Shown one piece after another: positions 1-10,515 of a stretch of DNA of 64,000 nucleotides. The position numbers and the translations under genes are program-made. The notes under the pieces are model-generated. The model was not told the origin of the DNA. It made no database searches and saw only the letters and a list, made by a program, of their open reading frames with translations. The stretch is from the NCBI RefSeq assembly GCF_947623445.1, contig NC_135240.1, positions 10,106,001-10,170,000 on the forward strand. Direction: 5' to 3'. The stretch comes from Clavelina lepadiformis. Lineage: Eukaryota > Chordata > Ascidiacea > Aplousobranchia > Clavelinidae. Numbering within the stretch: the stretch's first letter is position 1; the number at the start of each line of letters is the position of its first letter.

Positions 1-585
1 TAACAATACAGTAGAATCGGCTTAGTAAATCCACGGTTAATAAATCCATCCGTGTATTAAATCCAATTTGTTTTGGGACAGAATTTTTACATTGAAAAAT
101 AGCTGGTTAATAAATCCAAAATTTTCGTTATAAATTCGTTTCATAATGATTTTAGTGAAAAAAATTTAACGTAATCTCAGTCGATTCAGTATTTCAATCT
201 TAATGAATCGAATGTTTTCAAACTGGGATTACAGTTTGTTGTGTTATCAGTCTCTTGTTGTGTAACATTACAGTATTAGCTGGTTACGCTAGTGTTGCGT
301 AACAATGCAGTATTTTCCCACATGGCTTGTAAATTACCTAATTAAATTTCAAGTTGCATGCAACATTACTTCTAGTTAACATAACGATATTCGTGCTGAA
401 TGAACACTAGGACTAAAGAAATAGAGGAAAGTATTTATTAGTCAGACATTTCCATAGACACTACAACCATAGTGTTTCGTGTATGAATTTTAACTCCCAA
501 CGCTTTGCTTCTAAAACCGATTTTTAGTTTGCAACTATGCTGTACAGTGTATATTTATAAGAATTCATAAATGCTACTATTTCAG

Positions 586-3500
586 GGTATTTACGTCTAG
601 TGATTCCCGAACATTGCATTATTGAATCCCATCCAGACAACAGCCATGAAGACCTTAGACTTGATTGCCCATTTGAGGAGCTGTGCGCCTACGCAGATAC
701 AATTGATTTAGATGCAATGGATAAAAAAGACCATTCACATACTCCTTATGTTATAATTGTTAATATCGCTACTCTCGTGATATTATGTGTTGATCTAAGT
801 CGATAAGACGTTCGGCAGAATCTCTTGTATTTAGACAGTCTTGAACATGAACGTATTACTCCACATACGAATCACAATGCACAACCAAGAGAGCACATGG
901 CTGTAGCATGGCCAACATAGAAATCTTATTAATTAGTTAATACCTATCAACATCCTCCTTTCTTTGAGTAAAGACTAACAGTGAGAAGGCTTTATGAGCA
1001 CGCAGAAAATACTGAAATACCATCACACAGAAAATACTGAAATAACATACTACTCGCAATATATGTGAGGCACACTTGAAGTTTAAAGCTACATGCATAA
1101 TGAGTGGCAAGAAATAGAACAGTGAAGGTAAGGTGACACAAACACAGTATTTACAGTACAGAACAAGGTGACACAAACACAGTATTTACAGTACATAATC
1201 ATTATATCTTACTGGCATTCTATGTGTACGATTAGGTCGTGTGTTAGCAACAGTGTAGTTGTTAGCTGTGGGTTGACTGTTTTGGTTAGGTGTCGAAAAT
1301 GTAAAGTTAAAATCAGTATCTTCATACACATTGTTAGACTTGCTATGGTCAACACGAATATGTACTCGATTACGACAATAACGAAAACCATCCAATGATT
1401 CTACCAAATATGAACGAGGCCCAAGTATGCGTACAATTTTACCCTTTTGCCATCCCTTCTTTTCCGCACTTTGGAAATAAACTCGTTGGTTGATATACAA
1501 TTTTGACATTGGTTGACTTTTGCTATCATAGGTTTGCTTGACTGAGGTGCGGCGTTGATGACGACGATTGATGTCAAGATGTTTGCTTTTTGGAATGTGA
1601 ATCGGTATCACTGATCGAGTTGGTCTACCAAACAATATCTTTGTAGGACTGCAGTTGACGTCTTGTCGTGGCGTATTGCGCAATTCCAGAAGTGCCAGCC
1701 ACTGATCTTTCCCATCTTGTGCAGTACGTCTCAGCATGTTCTTTAGTGTTTTCACAGCAGCTTCCGCTTTTCCATTGCATTGTTGGTGTCCTGGTGATGA
1801 TTTGTAGTGTTGTATCGCCCATTTTTGACAGAATCTTTGAAATTCTGTAGAGATGAACTGGGGTCCCGAGTCAGATACAATGCATTTAGGAATTCCATAT
1901 CGGGCAAAATGACGCTTCAACGAAATGATGACGTGCTTTGCAGTTGTTGAGGTCATGACATCAATTTCAGCAAAATTTGAAAAATAGTCAACCGTGACTA
2001 AATAAGACTTTCGGTTCAACTCAAATAAATCAACACCAACTTTTTCAAATGGTGATAAACCTTCGGGATGTAGCAGTAATGGTTCTCGTTGGTTGTTTGG
2101 CTTTGCTTGTTGGCATATTTCGCAATCATGAGCCAGTTGTTTTAATTCGTTTGGCATTCCTAGCCAGAAAACGGTTTCGCGAGCTCTTCGTAACATGCTA
2201 TCAGCACCAAGGTGAGCTGAATGGAGTTGAGATTTGATTTCTGATCGAAGAGGTTGAGGGATGAAGGTTCTCTCGCCTTTCAGAATAATGCCATTTTCTT
2301 GACTCAGTGTGTCACGAATGGAGAAGTAGGGTTTGATGATGGGAGGCAAATGTTCTTTGTTGTCTGGCCACCCATTCTTGATGACTTCGAGCAGGAGTTG
2401 GGATTCCTCATTCTTTTGTATTGCATCCTTAATTTCTTTTAATCGTTCATCAGGAATTTCATCTAGAATTGGTTCTGTAACCACTTGTGCGATTCGGTTT
2501 GGTTGATCGAGAAGTTCCGGGTAGGCACGACTTAATGTGTCAGCAATTACTAATGCAGTGCCTGGGACATATTCAAAAACAATATCGTAACGATTCAGGC
2601 GCATAATGAGAGCTTGGAGACGCTTTGGCGCTTGACTCAGAGGTTTTTTTAAAATAGACTGTAAGGGTCGATGATCATTGTGAACTATAACCTTACGTAT
2701 ACTGATCAAAACGTTCCAGACCAAACACAACAGAAAGAAGCTCTTTTTCAATCTGAGCCCAATTTTGCTCTGTCTTTGTCAGGGCTCTAGAAGCATATTC
2801 AATGGGTTGATCTTTCTGAAGCAACACTGCTCCCAAACCACTTTTGCTACTGTCTACTTGAAGAATTAGATCTTTTCTTTGATCAAAAAATGTCAGAATA
2901 GGAGTTTCGCAGAGCTTTTCTTTAACTTTATTCATTGCTTTCTCACACTCTTCACTCCACTTCCATTTCTCATTCTTCCGCGTCAGTTTCCGTAAGGGTT
3001 CCAGGTCATTGGCTAGGTTTGGCAGGAAACGAGCCAAATATTGTACCATGCCACAAAATCGTTTCACACCGGAAACATCTTCAGGAGAAGGCATACGTTG
3101 AATTGCTTCGATTTTCACAGGATCAGGTGCTATTCCGTTGTTGGAGATCAAGTGACCCATAAATGTGATCTGCGAAGCTTTGGTTACAGTTTTTTCTTCA
3201 TTTAGTAAGATGTTACATTCACGACATCTCTCCTGTAGTTTTGTTAGGTTTTGGTCATGGTGTGTTTCAGCCTCGATTGTGGTCTTTCCACAACCGATAA
3301 CAATCACATCATCTGCCACTGCAAATACACCTTGCAGTCCAGACAGGGCTGAGTGTAGTCTTTTTTGGAAGATCTCACTGCTCACTTTCAGACCAAACGG
3401 AAGTCTGTTCCATCGGAATCGACCGTGAGGGGTAATCATAGTAGTCAGTCGGCTGGAGGCATCATCCAACTTAACGTGCCAGAAGGCATGCTTAACATCA

Positions 3501-6500
3501 AGTTTGCTGAACACTTTTGCACCCTTCAGAGCAGGCAATATATCATCCAAGGTAGGCAGTTTGTAATGTTCACGCTGTAAGGCGACATTGAGAGGCTGCG
3601 GATCAATGCAAATTCTTATTTTTCCATTAGGCTTGGATACGATAGCCATTTGGCTGACCCATTCAGTCGGATCATCGATGACTGAAATGACATTACTAGC
3701 AACCAATTTGTCAAGCTCTTGCTTAACTTTTTCTTGCAAGGCTACAGGTATGCGGCGACAAGGTAAAATTCTCGGTTTGACACTACTATCAACAGTTAAA
3801 GATACAGTACCTAAATCACCCAAAATAACATCATCATGTACAACATTTGCAATAAACGAATCAGCATTAACAGTTATCAAATTCATTTCTGTTACTGTGC
3901 TATAACTTAGCAAGCAATTCAAATTATTATCAACAACATGAAATAATACAGGATATACCTCGTTTGTTTTTGTGTTGGTGACATTTAACGTTGCAAGACC
4001 AGCTATCTTAATTTTGGTTTTGTTCCACATTGTCAGCTGTTTGGTGCAAGGTTGGAGTTGAGTATATCGCACATACTTCTTACATATGGTATTGACGTCA
4101 GCACCGGTATCCAATTGAAATCGTACCGTGCAACCATTTACTTGAAGTAAAGCAGTCAGTCTGTCTTTTCCATCATGCACGGCATGCAAAAATTCTTGTT
4201 CGGGTTTATTTTCCACCTCTTGAAATGCAGCTTGCTTATCTTCAATGCAGTGAACTCGTGATCGACATTTTGATTTGAAATGATTCAAACCATGACATTT
4301 TGCGCATTTCTTCCCATACGCAGGACAAAATGATTTTCCACGTTTATGGCTTTTACCACAAAAGTTGCACTCTGACAGGAGTGATGTGTGACGACGAGTT
4401 CCTCTGTTGGCATATTCATGCTTGTTGCTACTGACTTTTTGTACGGTACCATCTTCAACTTGCATTTGTTGCGATTGTGCACCAGACGAATCAAAAGAAC
4501 GACAGATCTGAATGGCTCTGTCAAGAGTGAGGTCATTTTCTCTTAGTAGCACTTGGCGCACCTTATCAGGTACAGTATAGATGATCTTGTCACGCAGCAT
4601 GCGACTTTTCATGTCTCCAAAATTGCAGGTTTCTGCACGACTTCGAAGCTCTATTAAAAAGTGATCAAAGTTGCCTGTTGACCATGTAGCTCTCCAGAAT
4701 TTGTATGCTTCAAGGGACTCATGCTGCCTTGGGTTGCAATATGCGGCCATTTTGTTGAACAGTTCTGCCGGGTCGTCCTTGTCTTGACCTGTTGTGTAAA
4801 TGAAGTGCTTGGCTACACTTATCATACCAGATCCAGCACAATTAAGAATGGTTGATCGCTGAACTTTGTTAGGTTTCGCATCAGCTCCACTGGCTATAAG
4901 ATAGACTTCTACCTGTTCTTTCCAACGTCGGTAGTCTTCCGCTAAAGACGCTGAATGTATGTCTAGAGGTTCTGGTAACCGTAATCCTTCCATTGCAGAT
5001 GGATACTATCAGGAAATAGGCTAGTACGGTACAGTATTGTAGGTCTATGTTAGTATACTTCGTAGGATCAACTTGTTACAACACAGGATTCGCTGCCACC
5101 ATGTTAATATCGCTACTCTCGTGATATTATGTGTTGATCTAAGTCGATAAGACGTTCGGCAGAATCTCTTGTATTTAGACAGTCTTGAACATGAACGTAT
5201 TACTCCACATACGAATCACAATGCACAACCAAGAGAGCACATGGCTGTAGCATGGCCAACATAGAAATCTTATTAATTAGTTAATACCTATCAACAATAA
5301 TTTTATACAAATACCTCATGGAATGGAAGAAAGCCCACAGTGGAGCAATGCCTAAAACCTGGAAAGAGAAGAAAGAATTTAAAAAACTAGTGATGTCTGG
5401 GATTAGAAAAAATGCAGATGGAGTGCCTGAAGATGAAGAAAATTTTGACGAGGCTGTAAAACAGGTCAACAGCGCTCTTGTACCCAGCTGTGTTCCAGCA
5501 AAAGTGCAAAAAATTTTCAACGACCCAAAGTGTTTGCAAATAACTGAAGAAAGTACTGATTTTTGGATGATGGTTGGTGGGTTAAGACAATTTGTTTCGA
5601 ATAGTGAAAACGGACTTCTTCCGCTACGTGGGTCGCTACCGGACATGTTTTCTGATTCTGATAAGTATATCAAGTTGCAAAATATTTATCAAGGAAAAGC
5701 GAAGCAGGACATGGAGGCAGTTACTGGCCACATCTCACAAGTTTGCACTAAGTCCGGTTGTGGCAATGGCAAAATATCTGAAAAGGATATCAAGAGATTT
5801 TGCCGCAATGCACACTTTTTAAGAGTTGTAAGGTTAGTCCATATGGCAATATTTTTGTGGCTGTGTTGCTCAACAAAGGAATAAGGATACATATGGTTTT
5901 GCTTTTGTGATTATTGCAGAACCACTTCTACAGTTAGCTAAACTTCAGTAAGACATAAATAGTTTGTATGTTGTTACTGGAAAGTCTAAACAGCAGATAT
6001 TTGCAAAACCTCCCATTTAATTTCATCACAATCTCTCTGTTTCCAATGCATTCTAGTTAGATAGCATGGTTTTACTTGAACTTCGCATCATATCAGCTAT
6101 CAATAAAAAACTGTTCAAAGTTATAGTGTAGGATTAATACTGTGCTCTAATACTTGTTCCAGGACAAGGTCGTTACAAAGCGAGTATGAATCTCCTTCAA
6201 AAAGCATTATGGATTGCCTTACTTCTGATGAAATTTCTGATGCAGTGTGGTATGTTTTGCTGAGAGCGGTTGAACGGTTTCAATCCACAAATGGTCGACT
6301 TCCTGGTATGAACAATGCAGAGTGGGAAAGTGACGTGAACAGACTGAAGGTACTCACTCCACAATTTGTAGTGTTTTCATCTGGCACAACTTTTTGAGTG
6401 TTCAAACTAGACTTAGTATAGAAGTTTTTCGCACAAAATTGAACATCTTTGTGGTTGAAAGAATTTAAGTAGGCGACTTTGAACTGACTGCACTGCAGTA

Positions 6501-8371
6501 ATGACATTATTGTGCTGTTGCTTGGTAGCAGTTTGTGTACCAAGAAAGCCATACCTTGACCTTCATAAGACAAAGTCCTGTACAGATCATTAGTTGTAGT
6601 CATACCTGGTGGTGAGATTCAGTGGATTTATGCAAACTAGTTGCTACTTTTAAGAGTGCTGCGAACCATTTGCTTCTAGGCTAGTTCACAGTCTGGATTG
6701 AAAACAAAATGATAGATTAATTATTTTTGTGGTGAGTGCCAGAAATGTAGCAATATCTTGCTCAGAAACTTTTTCATCTAAGTATATTGCAATATATAGT
6801 GGTGTTTCTTTCATTTATTTCTTATTATTATTACCAATTATATAATAGATATCTACGGAAGGCCTAGATGATGGGTTTGTTACCATTAATATGTAGCAAA
6901 AACTATTACTACCATAAAACAATGTCTGTTTGCTCATCAAAATCCACTTAGGTCGGGGTATTTTTGTTTTCATATAATATTTTGCTATGTTTTGAAAAGA
7001 ATGTTGAAAAGCATGTGTGGTAAAATAGAGAAAACCAATGTGACAGAAATACCACGCTCGATGTAATCTTTTCTATAACATAAATTAGATTTGCTTTGAA
7101 ACTGTGGAAAAAAACAATAACAGGCCAAGTGACAATGAATTTGTCTGTTCTTCGTAGGGTATTCTCATTGTTGGTTGTTTAATCTCATTATATCATCTTC
7201 ATTGTTGTGTTATTTTTTTGCAGTTTAATGTACAGTAGTTAGGTTTGGGTAGGTGCTCCATTCTATCACTACCAATAAATCAGTTGCAGTGAATATTTTT
7301 ATCTGCTTTAAACAAGGGGTAAACTACAATGTTGTTGAACAAAATCATGTTCTTGTATGTATGTATCTTGTATACAAAATCGACACAATATATGCAAGTA
7401 ACAAATGAAAAAACTTTTCATTTTACCTGGCCCACTGCTTGTAAGAGTACGGTTAAATATTACTGTTTGTATCCTCCTGCATGTGCAATTTTTGCCTCTA
7501 TTGTGGCACTGCTACAGATTACTCCTGGTAAAAACATATTTGACCTCATTCCTTCAGACTTCATTAGAAATTTGTAGATTAAAAAAAGAACAGCAAATGG
7601 TAAAATTGAACCTTGAAATAATCGCTTGAAAAGTACCGCTACTAAGTACTCGGACCAACTAAACTTTCCAGAAAAAGGAATTCGGTGCAGGGCTTCAGTT
7701 GTACCTGTATTGGTAATAAAAAAGTACCATGGTACAGTAATCTGGTACTATATCTATAATACTGCGGTACTGTTCAACCCTGTAGCGTTATGTATGGCAT
7801 TAACCATTAAATGCTTACTCAAGCTTGTGCCATGTTAAAACTGTTGCAGAGACCTATTCGAATTTTGACAAAATGAACTTTTTTAAATTTGTAGTGAAAA
7901 GTAAAACATAGTTCACAAATTTCTGCAAGTATAAAACATATAGAGAAGTGAACATAAAAAAGTTTTGCAAACAAATCTCTGCGATTTAAGGGATAACGTA
8001 ATGATTGAATTTTGCTTAAATTTCAGTTAAAATCTATATCTCTTCCCTAGATATTACTGCACCAGATATTGCTTAATCATCAACTCTGTGTATCCAAAGT
8101 ACATAATAGTTAATGGTTTTTACAAAATTTTCAGAACTGTCTGTATGATTTATTGAAATCTTGGGATATTCCGGGAGCAGTTGAAGCAATATCTGACGAT
8201 TTTCTTCAGATGTGTCGATGTGGATCATCAGAGATCCACTCTGTGGCCAGTTATATGGGCGGTGTAACATCACATGAAGTTGTCAAACTTATAACTGCTC
8301 AGTATATTCCTATTTGTAATTCATACATTTATAACGGCTATAAATCTACTTCTGTAACCATAGATATTTGA
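586..8371 (+). CDS. NAE1: NAE1, 3' part (exons 4-6), exon 4 split by an LTR retrotransposon
   Basis: Regulatory subunit of the NEDD8-activating enzyme. With UBA3 it adenylates NEDD8 in the cytosol and nucleus to start cullin neddylation; this subunit lacks the catalytic cysteine. Exon 4 is 586-757 plus 5302-5832, exon 5 is 6163-6349 and exon 6 is 8135-8371 with the stop. All introns are GT-AG and phases agree. Recognisable family stretches include [43 protein letters not shown] and a C-terminal [16 protein letters not shown] block. Without the insertion, the six exons (the first three at 57736-59290) give 529 residues, about the usual family length (534 in human, from memory). In this sequence the frame runs into the LTR after codon ATT and stops at 806, losing more than half of the protein. 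Whether the element is ever removed from the transcript is unknown. Confidence 0.93.
758..952 (-). repeat. LTR (3' LTR relative to element transcription)
   Basis: 195 bp with TG...CA ends, identical by eye to 5102-5296. Its left edge abuts the ATAAT target duplication at 753-757 inside the NAE1 exon. A related, diverged LTR is found at 22356-22551, and an exact second copy at 60720-60914. Confidence 0.95.
953..965 (-). other. Polypurine tract of the LTR element
   Basis: Read on the minus strand, the bases directly before the 3' LTR are purine-only (AAAGAAAGGAGGA). This is the expected position and composition of the plus-strand priming site of an LTR retrotransposon. Confidence 0.75.
1001..1200. 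repeat. Short tandem duplications in the element's 3' region
   Basis: Two small direct duplications sit between the pol stop and the polypurine tract. One is a repeat of about 24 bp around 1001-1048 (unit containing CAGAAAATACTGAAATA). The other is a repeat of about 33 bp around 1131-1197 (unit containing GGTGACACAAACACAGTATT), whose second copy overlaps the last pol codons. They look like replication slippage in the element. Confidence 0.7.
1186..2751 (-). CDS. pol, C-terminal part: RNase H end, integrase
   Basis: Retrotransposon reading frame of about 520 codons. Meaningful homology starts just inside it, at the RNase H segment [12 protein letters not shown], and the first ATG is probably not a real start. 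The integrase follows: an HHCC zinc motif (LHSAHLG ... [10 protein letters not shown]), then the DDE core with aspartates in VGVDLFEL and VSDSGPQF and the glutamate in [10 protein letters not shown] basic C-terminal tail ends near 1186. It lies in a different frame from the upstream gag-pol reading frame (2693-4993), with a short overlap. The integrase core residues are present; the break lies in RNase H. A second copy is at 61148-62713. Confidence 0.9.
   Translation of the reverse strand: MKKSFFLLCLVWNVLISIRKVIVHNDHRPLQSILKKPLSQAPKRLQALIMRLNRYDIVFEYVPGTALVIADTLSRAYPELLDQPNRIAQVVTEPILDEIPDERLKEIKDAIQKNEESQLLLEVIKNGWPDNKEHLPPIIKPYFSIRDTLSQENGIILKGERTFIPQPLRSEIKSQLHSAHLGADSMLRRARETVFWLGMPNELKQLAHDCEICQQAKPNNQREPLLLHPEGLSPFEKVGVDLFELNRKSYLVTVDYFSNFAEIDVMTSTTAKHVIISLKRHFARYGIPKCIVSDSGPQFISTEFQRFCQKWAIQHYKSSPGHQQCNGKAEAAVKTLKNMLRRTAQDGKDQWLALLELRNTPRQDVNCSPTKILFGRPTRSVIPIHIPKSKHLDINRRHQRRTSVKQTYDSKSQPMSKLYINQRVYFQSAEKKGWQKGKIVRILGPRSYLVESLDGFRYCRNRVHIRVDHSKSNNVYEDTDFNFTFSTPNQNSQPTANNYTVANTRPNRTHRMPVRYNDYVL
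2693..4993 (-). CDS. gag-pol, N-terminal part: gag, protease, reverse transcriptase, partial RNase H
   Basis: A 766-residue single-frame gag-pol. The first part is a gag-like domain, followed by zinc knuckles (CNFCGKSH ... [14 protein letters not shown], about residues 210-245). Next is an aspartic protease with the active site [10 protein letters not shown] (about residue 293), then reverse transcriptase with [21 protein letters not shown] and the catalytic VADDVIV. RNase H begins at [16 protein letters not shown]. The frame stops at the end of the conserved RNase H helix (LERFDQY). The start at 4993 is supported by position about 100 bases after the primer site and by the absence of an earlier in-frame ATG next to recognisable gag. 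The zinc-knuckle and protease style resembles metazoan mag/K02A2.6-type gypsy elements; this is recognition, not a search result. Confidence 0.92.
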   Translation of the reverse strand: MEGLRLPEPLDIHSASLAEDYRRWKEQVEVYLIASGADAKPNKVQRSTILNCAGSGMISVAKHFIYTTGQDKDDPAELFNKMAAYCNPRQHESLEAYKFWRATWSTGNFDHFLIELRSRAETCNFGDMKSRMLRDKIIYTVPDKVRQVLLRENDLTLDRAIQICRSFDSSGAQSQQMQVEDGTVQKVSSNKHEYANRGTRRHTSLLSECNFCGKSHKRGKSFCPAYGKKCAKCHGLNHFKSKCRSRVHCIEDKQAAFQEVENKPEQEFLHAVHDGKDRLTALLQVNGCTVRFQLDTGADVNTICKKYVRYTQLQPCTKQLTMWNKTKIKIAGLATLNVTNTKTNEVYPVLFHVVDNNLNCLLSYSTVTEMNLITVNADSFIANVVHDDVILGDLGTVSLTVDSSVKPRILPCRRIPVALQEKVKQELDKLVASNVISVIDDPTEWVSQMAIVSKPNGKIRICIDPQPLNVALQREHYKLPTLDDILPALKGAKVFSKLDVKHAFWHVKLDDASSRLTTMITPHGRFRWNRLPFGLKVSSEIFQKRLHSALSGLQGVFAVADDVIVIGCGKTTIEAETHHDQNLTKLQERCRECNILLNEEKTVTKASQITFMGHLISNNGIAPDPVKIEAIQRMPSPEDVSGVKRFCGMVQYLARFLPNLANDLEPLRKLTRKNEKWKWSEECEKAMNKVKEKLCETPILTFFDQRKDLILQVDSSKSGLGAVLLQKDQPIEYASRALTKTEQNWAQIEKELLSVVFGLERFDQYT
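5010..5101 (-). promoter_or_regulatory. Element leader and primer binding site
   Basis: On the minus strand the LTR at 5102-5296 is followed directly by TGGTGGCAGCG (5091-5101). This is complementary to the CCA end of a tRNA; the eleven bases fit the 3' end of animal tRNA-Leu (AAG/UAG type) as I remember it. The untranslated leader runs to the gag start at 4993. Diverged copies of this leader and primer site occur at 19721-19816. Confidence 0.7.
5102..5296 (-). repeat. LTR (5' LTR relative to element transcription)
   Basis: 195 bp, identical by eye to 758-952, adjoining the primer binding site on one side and the ATAAT target duplication (5297-5301) on the other. It contains the presumed element promoter reading toward lower coordinates. 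Confidence 0.95.
6350..8134 (+). other. Last NAE1 intron, with a possible short hAT-like MITE at 7688-7782
   Basis: A long, AT-rich intron with GT-AG ends. Within it, 7688-7782 begins CAGGGCTTCAG and ends CAACCCTG, an imperfect inverted pair of the CAGGG type used by hAT elements. The interior is rich in GGTACT words. The flanking 8-mers do not match, so the MITE call is weak. I see nothing else recognisable in the intron. Confidence 0.4.
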
Positions 8372-8434
8372 ATATTTTGGTGCCTCTTGTGAGAGTGGAG
8401 TGGCTGATCAAGTTCTTTATTAATTGTACGCTGC

Positions 8435-8440
8435 AATAAA
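8435..8440 (+). terminator. Probable NAE1 polyadenylation signal
   Basis: A canonical AATAAA hexamer lies about 65 bases after the NAE1 stop codon, a typical distance for a short 3' UTR. No transcript evidence is available here. Confidence 0.5.
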
Positions 8441-10500
8441 CATCAAGGACTTTACAGATTAAAAATTACACAGTGAAAAGAATGCAATCAGAAAGGCATA
8501 TGAAATTTTGCAGTTCGTAAATTTACTCCTAGGAATACTATCTTAGATATTTTGTGATAGTGTACCAACTGAAAGTATGAATGAAGGGAACCGGTACGCC
8601 AGCATTTCTCCATAATGATTTGTTAGTGAGGTTGCTAGTTTTCACGTTTACACAAATCATTTTATGCTTACTGGGAGAATTACAATGGGCGATTTGCAAC
8701 CATGACCCACATCAGTTATAGAGAAGTATTATGAAAACAATGAAGCTCGATTAAAATACCAAAACCGCTGGTTACACGCGTAAAAACTGCTGGCTATAAA
8801 ATCAATGGAACTGCCGCAAGGAATCAATGCAATAAAATAATAAACTAAAATTCCGTCACCTTTGTTTCGACTGCATAGCCACCCCATTTGTAAAGCATCA
8901 TCCCATAGGAATGCTAAAAGGTAATATATTAATCTTTTGCGGTAATTGAGCAAGGACTAATATAATCAATCATACGTCGAGTTGGTAATCCACACAATTC
9001 AGGCTAATGGATGGTAGTAGTAAGCAGGTGTGCACAAAAGGTGTAGGGCTTGACTACAGGATTGCAAGTGTTACTGGCCTAAAATAACCATCGTGAAAAT
9101 TTTGTAGTGAGTAAGATTACTTACTTTTGGTTGTCTTGTTACCAGCTAAACAAAGCGTTCAGTAGGTTATGCTTTAATAATTAATTAATCAACATAAATA
9201 TATACCAATCAATCCTTTTCTTTTTCGCCAAAAACGCGTATGGGACGAAAAATCAAGCCAGTTGTTACTAACACGCGCAAATGAACAGGAAAAAGTGACA
9301 AAGCTGAAAAGGCTTAAAACGTGCTCAAGAGAAATAATGTTGATATTTGCTGGTAACAACTAGCACGGCCACTAAACCATTAGTTAAATCCATAAAATTT
9401 AAGTTAAAAACGCGAAAATTAAGCAGACGAGCAGGTGGTGTGTTCAAGCAACTGATGAATGATAATTGCTTCAGAGTTGTACATCAGAGGATGGGAAAAG
9501 AAACCCCATCCTGGGCAAGAGCCCGGTTTCTGGTGGCCATAGCACTAAGGAAGGACGTTGTTGATTAGCCCGATTTTGTACAGCAAGAATGCACACCAAT
9601 GATATAATCTTTGGAAGATGTAATGACAATACTGGTCGCTGCAAGATGGAAACTTCTCAGGTACATCGACAATGATGTACGGAAAAAGATGCCAAAAGAT
9701 GGTAGTGCTGAAAGGTAACCCCTCTTGGTCCGAAGCTGAAGACTTGAGTGGCGCTGGTGGTGACATTTCCATCCAGTACCTGGTTCCAGTCTTTTATCTT
9801 GAAAATGTGTAACGATTTGCAGTAGGCCTAAATATCCGAAATAGTTGTGAAATGAGTGTTGAAAATTTACAAGTTAATAAATAAACAGACCTATGTATAA
9901 TTTTCTTAATCCGATTCGAAATTTCCAATACCATCATCTTATCAAAGTGCTTTGCCAAAAAGTACTTGTCGTGTGCATGCTGGATGCTTACTGCCTATGT
10001 TTAGAGTTTGGCAACAACAAATTTGGTGGCATGTGGTTGAGGAAAGCTTTAAGTATTTCAAATTAAAAAAAAAATAAAGCAAGTGCTCGTGTTTTTAAAA
10101 ATTCAGTAAAACCTCGTCAATATAATTACAGTTCCAGCATTACTAAATGTTGCCTAAAGTCTATAACAGAATGTGATTTAAAGCCAGTAAACATCCATTA
10201 GTGAAATACAATTGAAAATATATAACTTACATAATAAAGAGAAAAACAAGTGTAAGCTATAGTGCAATAAAATGTATGAAAGTGCTGGAGTGCAGATTTA
10301 CACAATGCATAATTACAATTGTCACGTAGTGTCATGCAAGTGTGATGATGAAGAAAAATGACGTTTTAATTTTTTATAAAAAATTGCCTTATTTTTCAAA
10401 AGTTTCAAATCATTAGGCAGAGAATTCCAAATTTTTGGTACCATAGATATCGAATAATTTGTTGGGTTAAGGATTTACTGTAGAAAGGAAGGCAAAATTT
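8441..10500. other. Intergenic, nothing recognised
   Basis: About 2 kb of AT-rich sequence after NAE1. The short open frames here (for example 9347-9568) have no recognisable domain and no splice structure that extends them. No tRNA-like or repeat boundary was identified. Confidence 0.5.
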
Positions 10501-10515
10501 TTTTTGATATCTTAC

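Larger units (their letters stand above)
1..4038. repeat. Left copy of a 4,038-bp terminal direct repeat (unit 59,962 bp)
   Basis: This stretch reappears at 59963-64000 with a constant offset of 59,962. Every line I compared matches, and all open reading frames recur with the same length and sequence. It contains an NAE1 intron, the start of the large NAE1 exon, one LTR and most of the pol region of the inserted retrotransposon. The repeat ends only because the window ends, so its true length may be larger. It indicates a tandem duplication, a circle, or overlapping ends of one contig; the sequence alone cannot decide. Confidence 0.95.
758..5296 (-). mobile_element. Ty3/gypsy-type LTR retrotransposon inserted in an NAE1 coding exon
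   Basis: A 4,539-bp element with 195-bp LTRs at 758-952 and 5102-5296. The LTRs begin TGTT and end AACA and read identical. They are flanked by the 5-bp target duplication ATAAT at 753-757 and 5297-5301. Genes run on the minus strand, so the functional 5' LTR is the one at 5102-5296. Domain order is gag, zinc knuckle, protease, reverse transcriptase, RNase H, integrase, which is the Ty3/gypsy order. LTR identity implies a recent insertion. The RNase H region is broken by a frame change near 2700-2750, so this copy probably cannot make a full polyprotein. Confidence 0.95.

Noticed and set aside
600..806. 68-residue stand-alone protein
   Set aside because: It is the NAE1 exon 4 frame running into the LTR; the last dozen or so residues come from the LTR and are not a designed C-terminus.
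2693..2760. Programmed ribosomal frameshift in pol
   Set aside because: The break lies inside RNase H and not between gag and pol, and bases appear to be missing; damage is the simpler explanation.
5281..5673. 130-codon minus-strand frame over NAE1
   Set aside because: Antisense shadow of the conserved NAE1 exon; no domain of its own.
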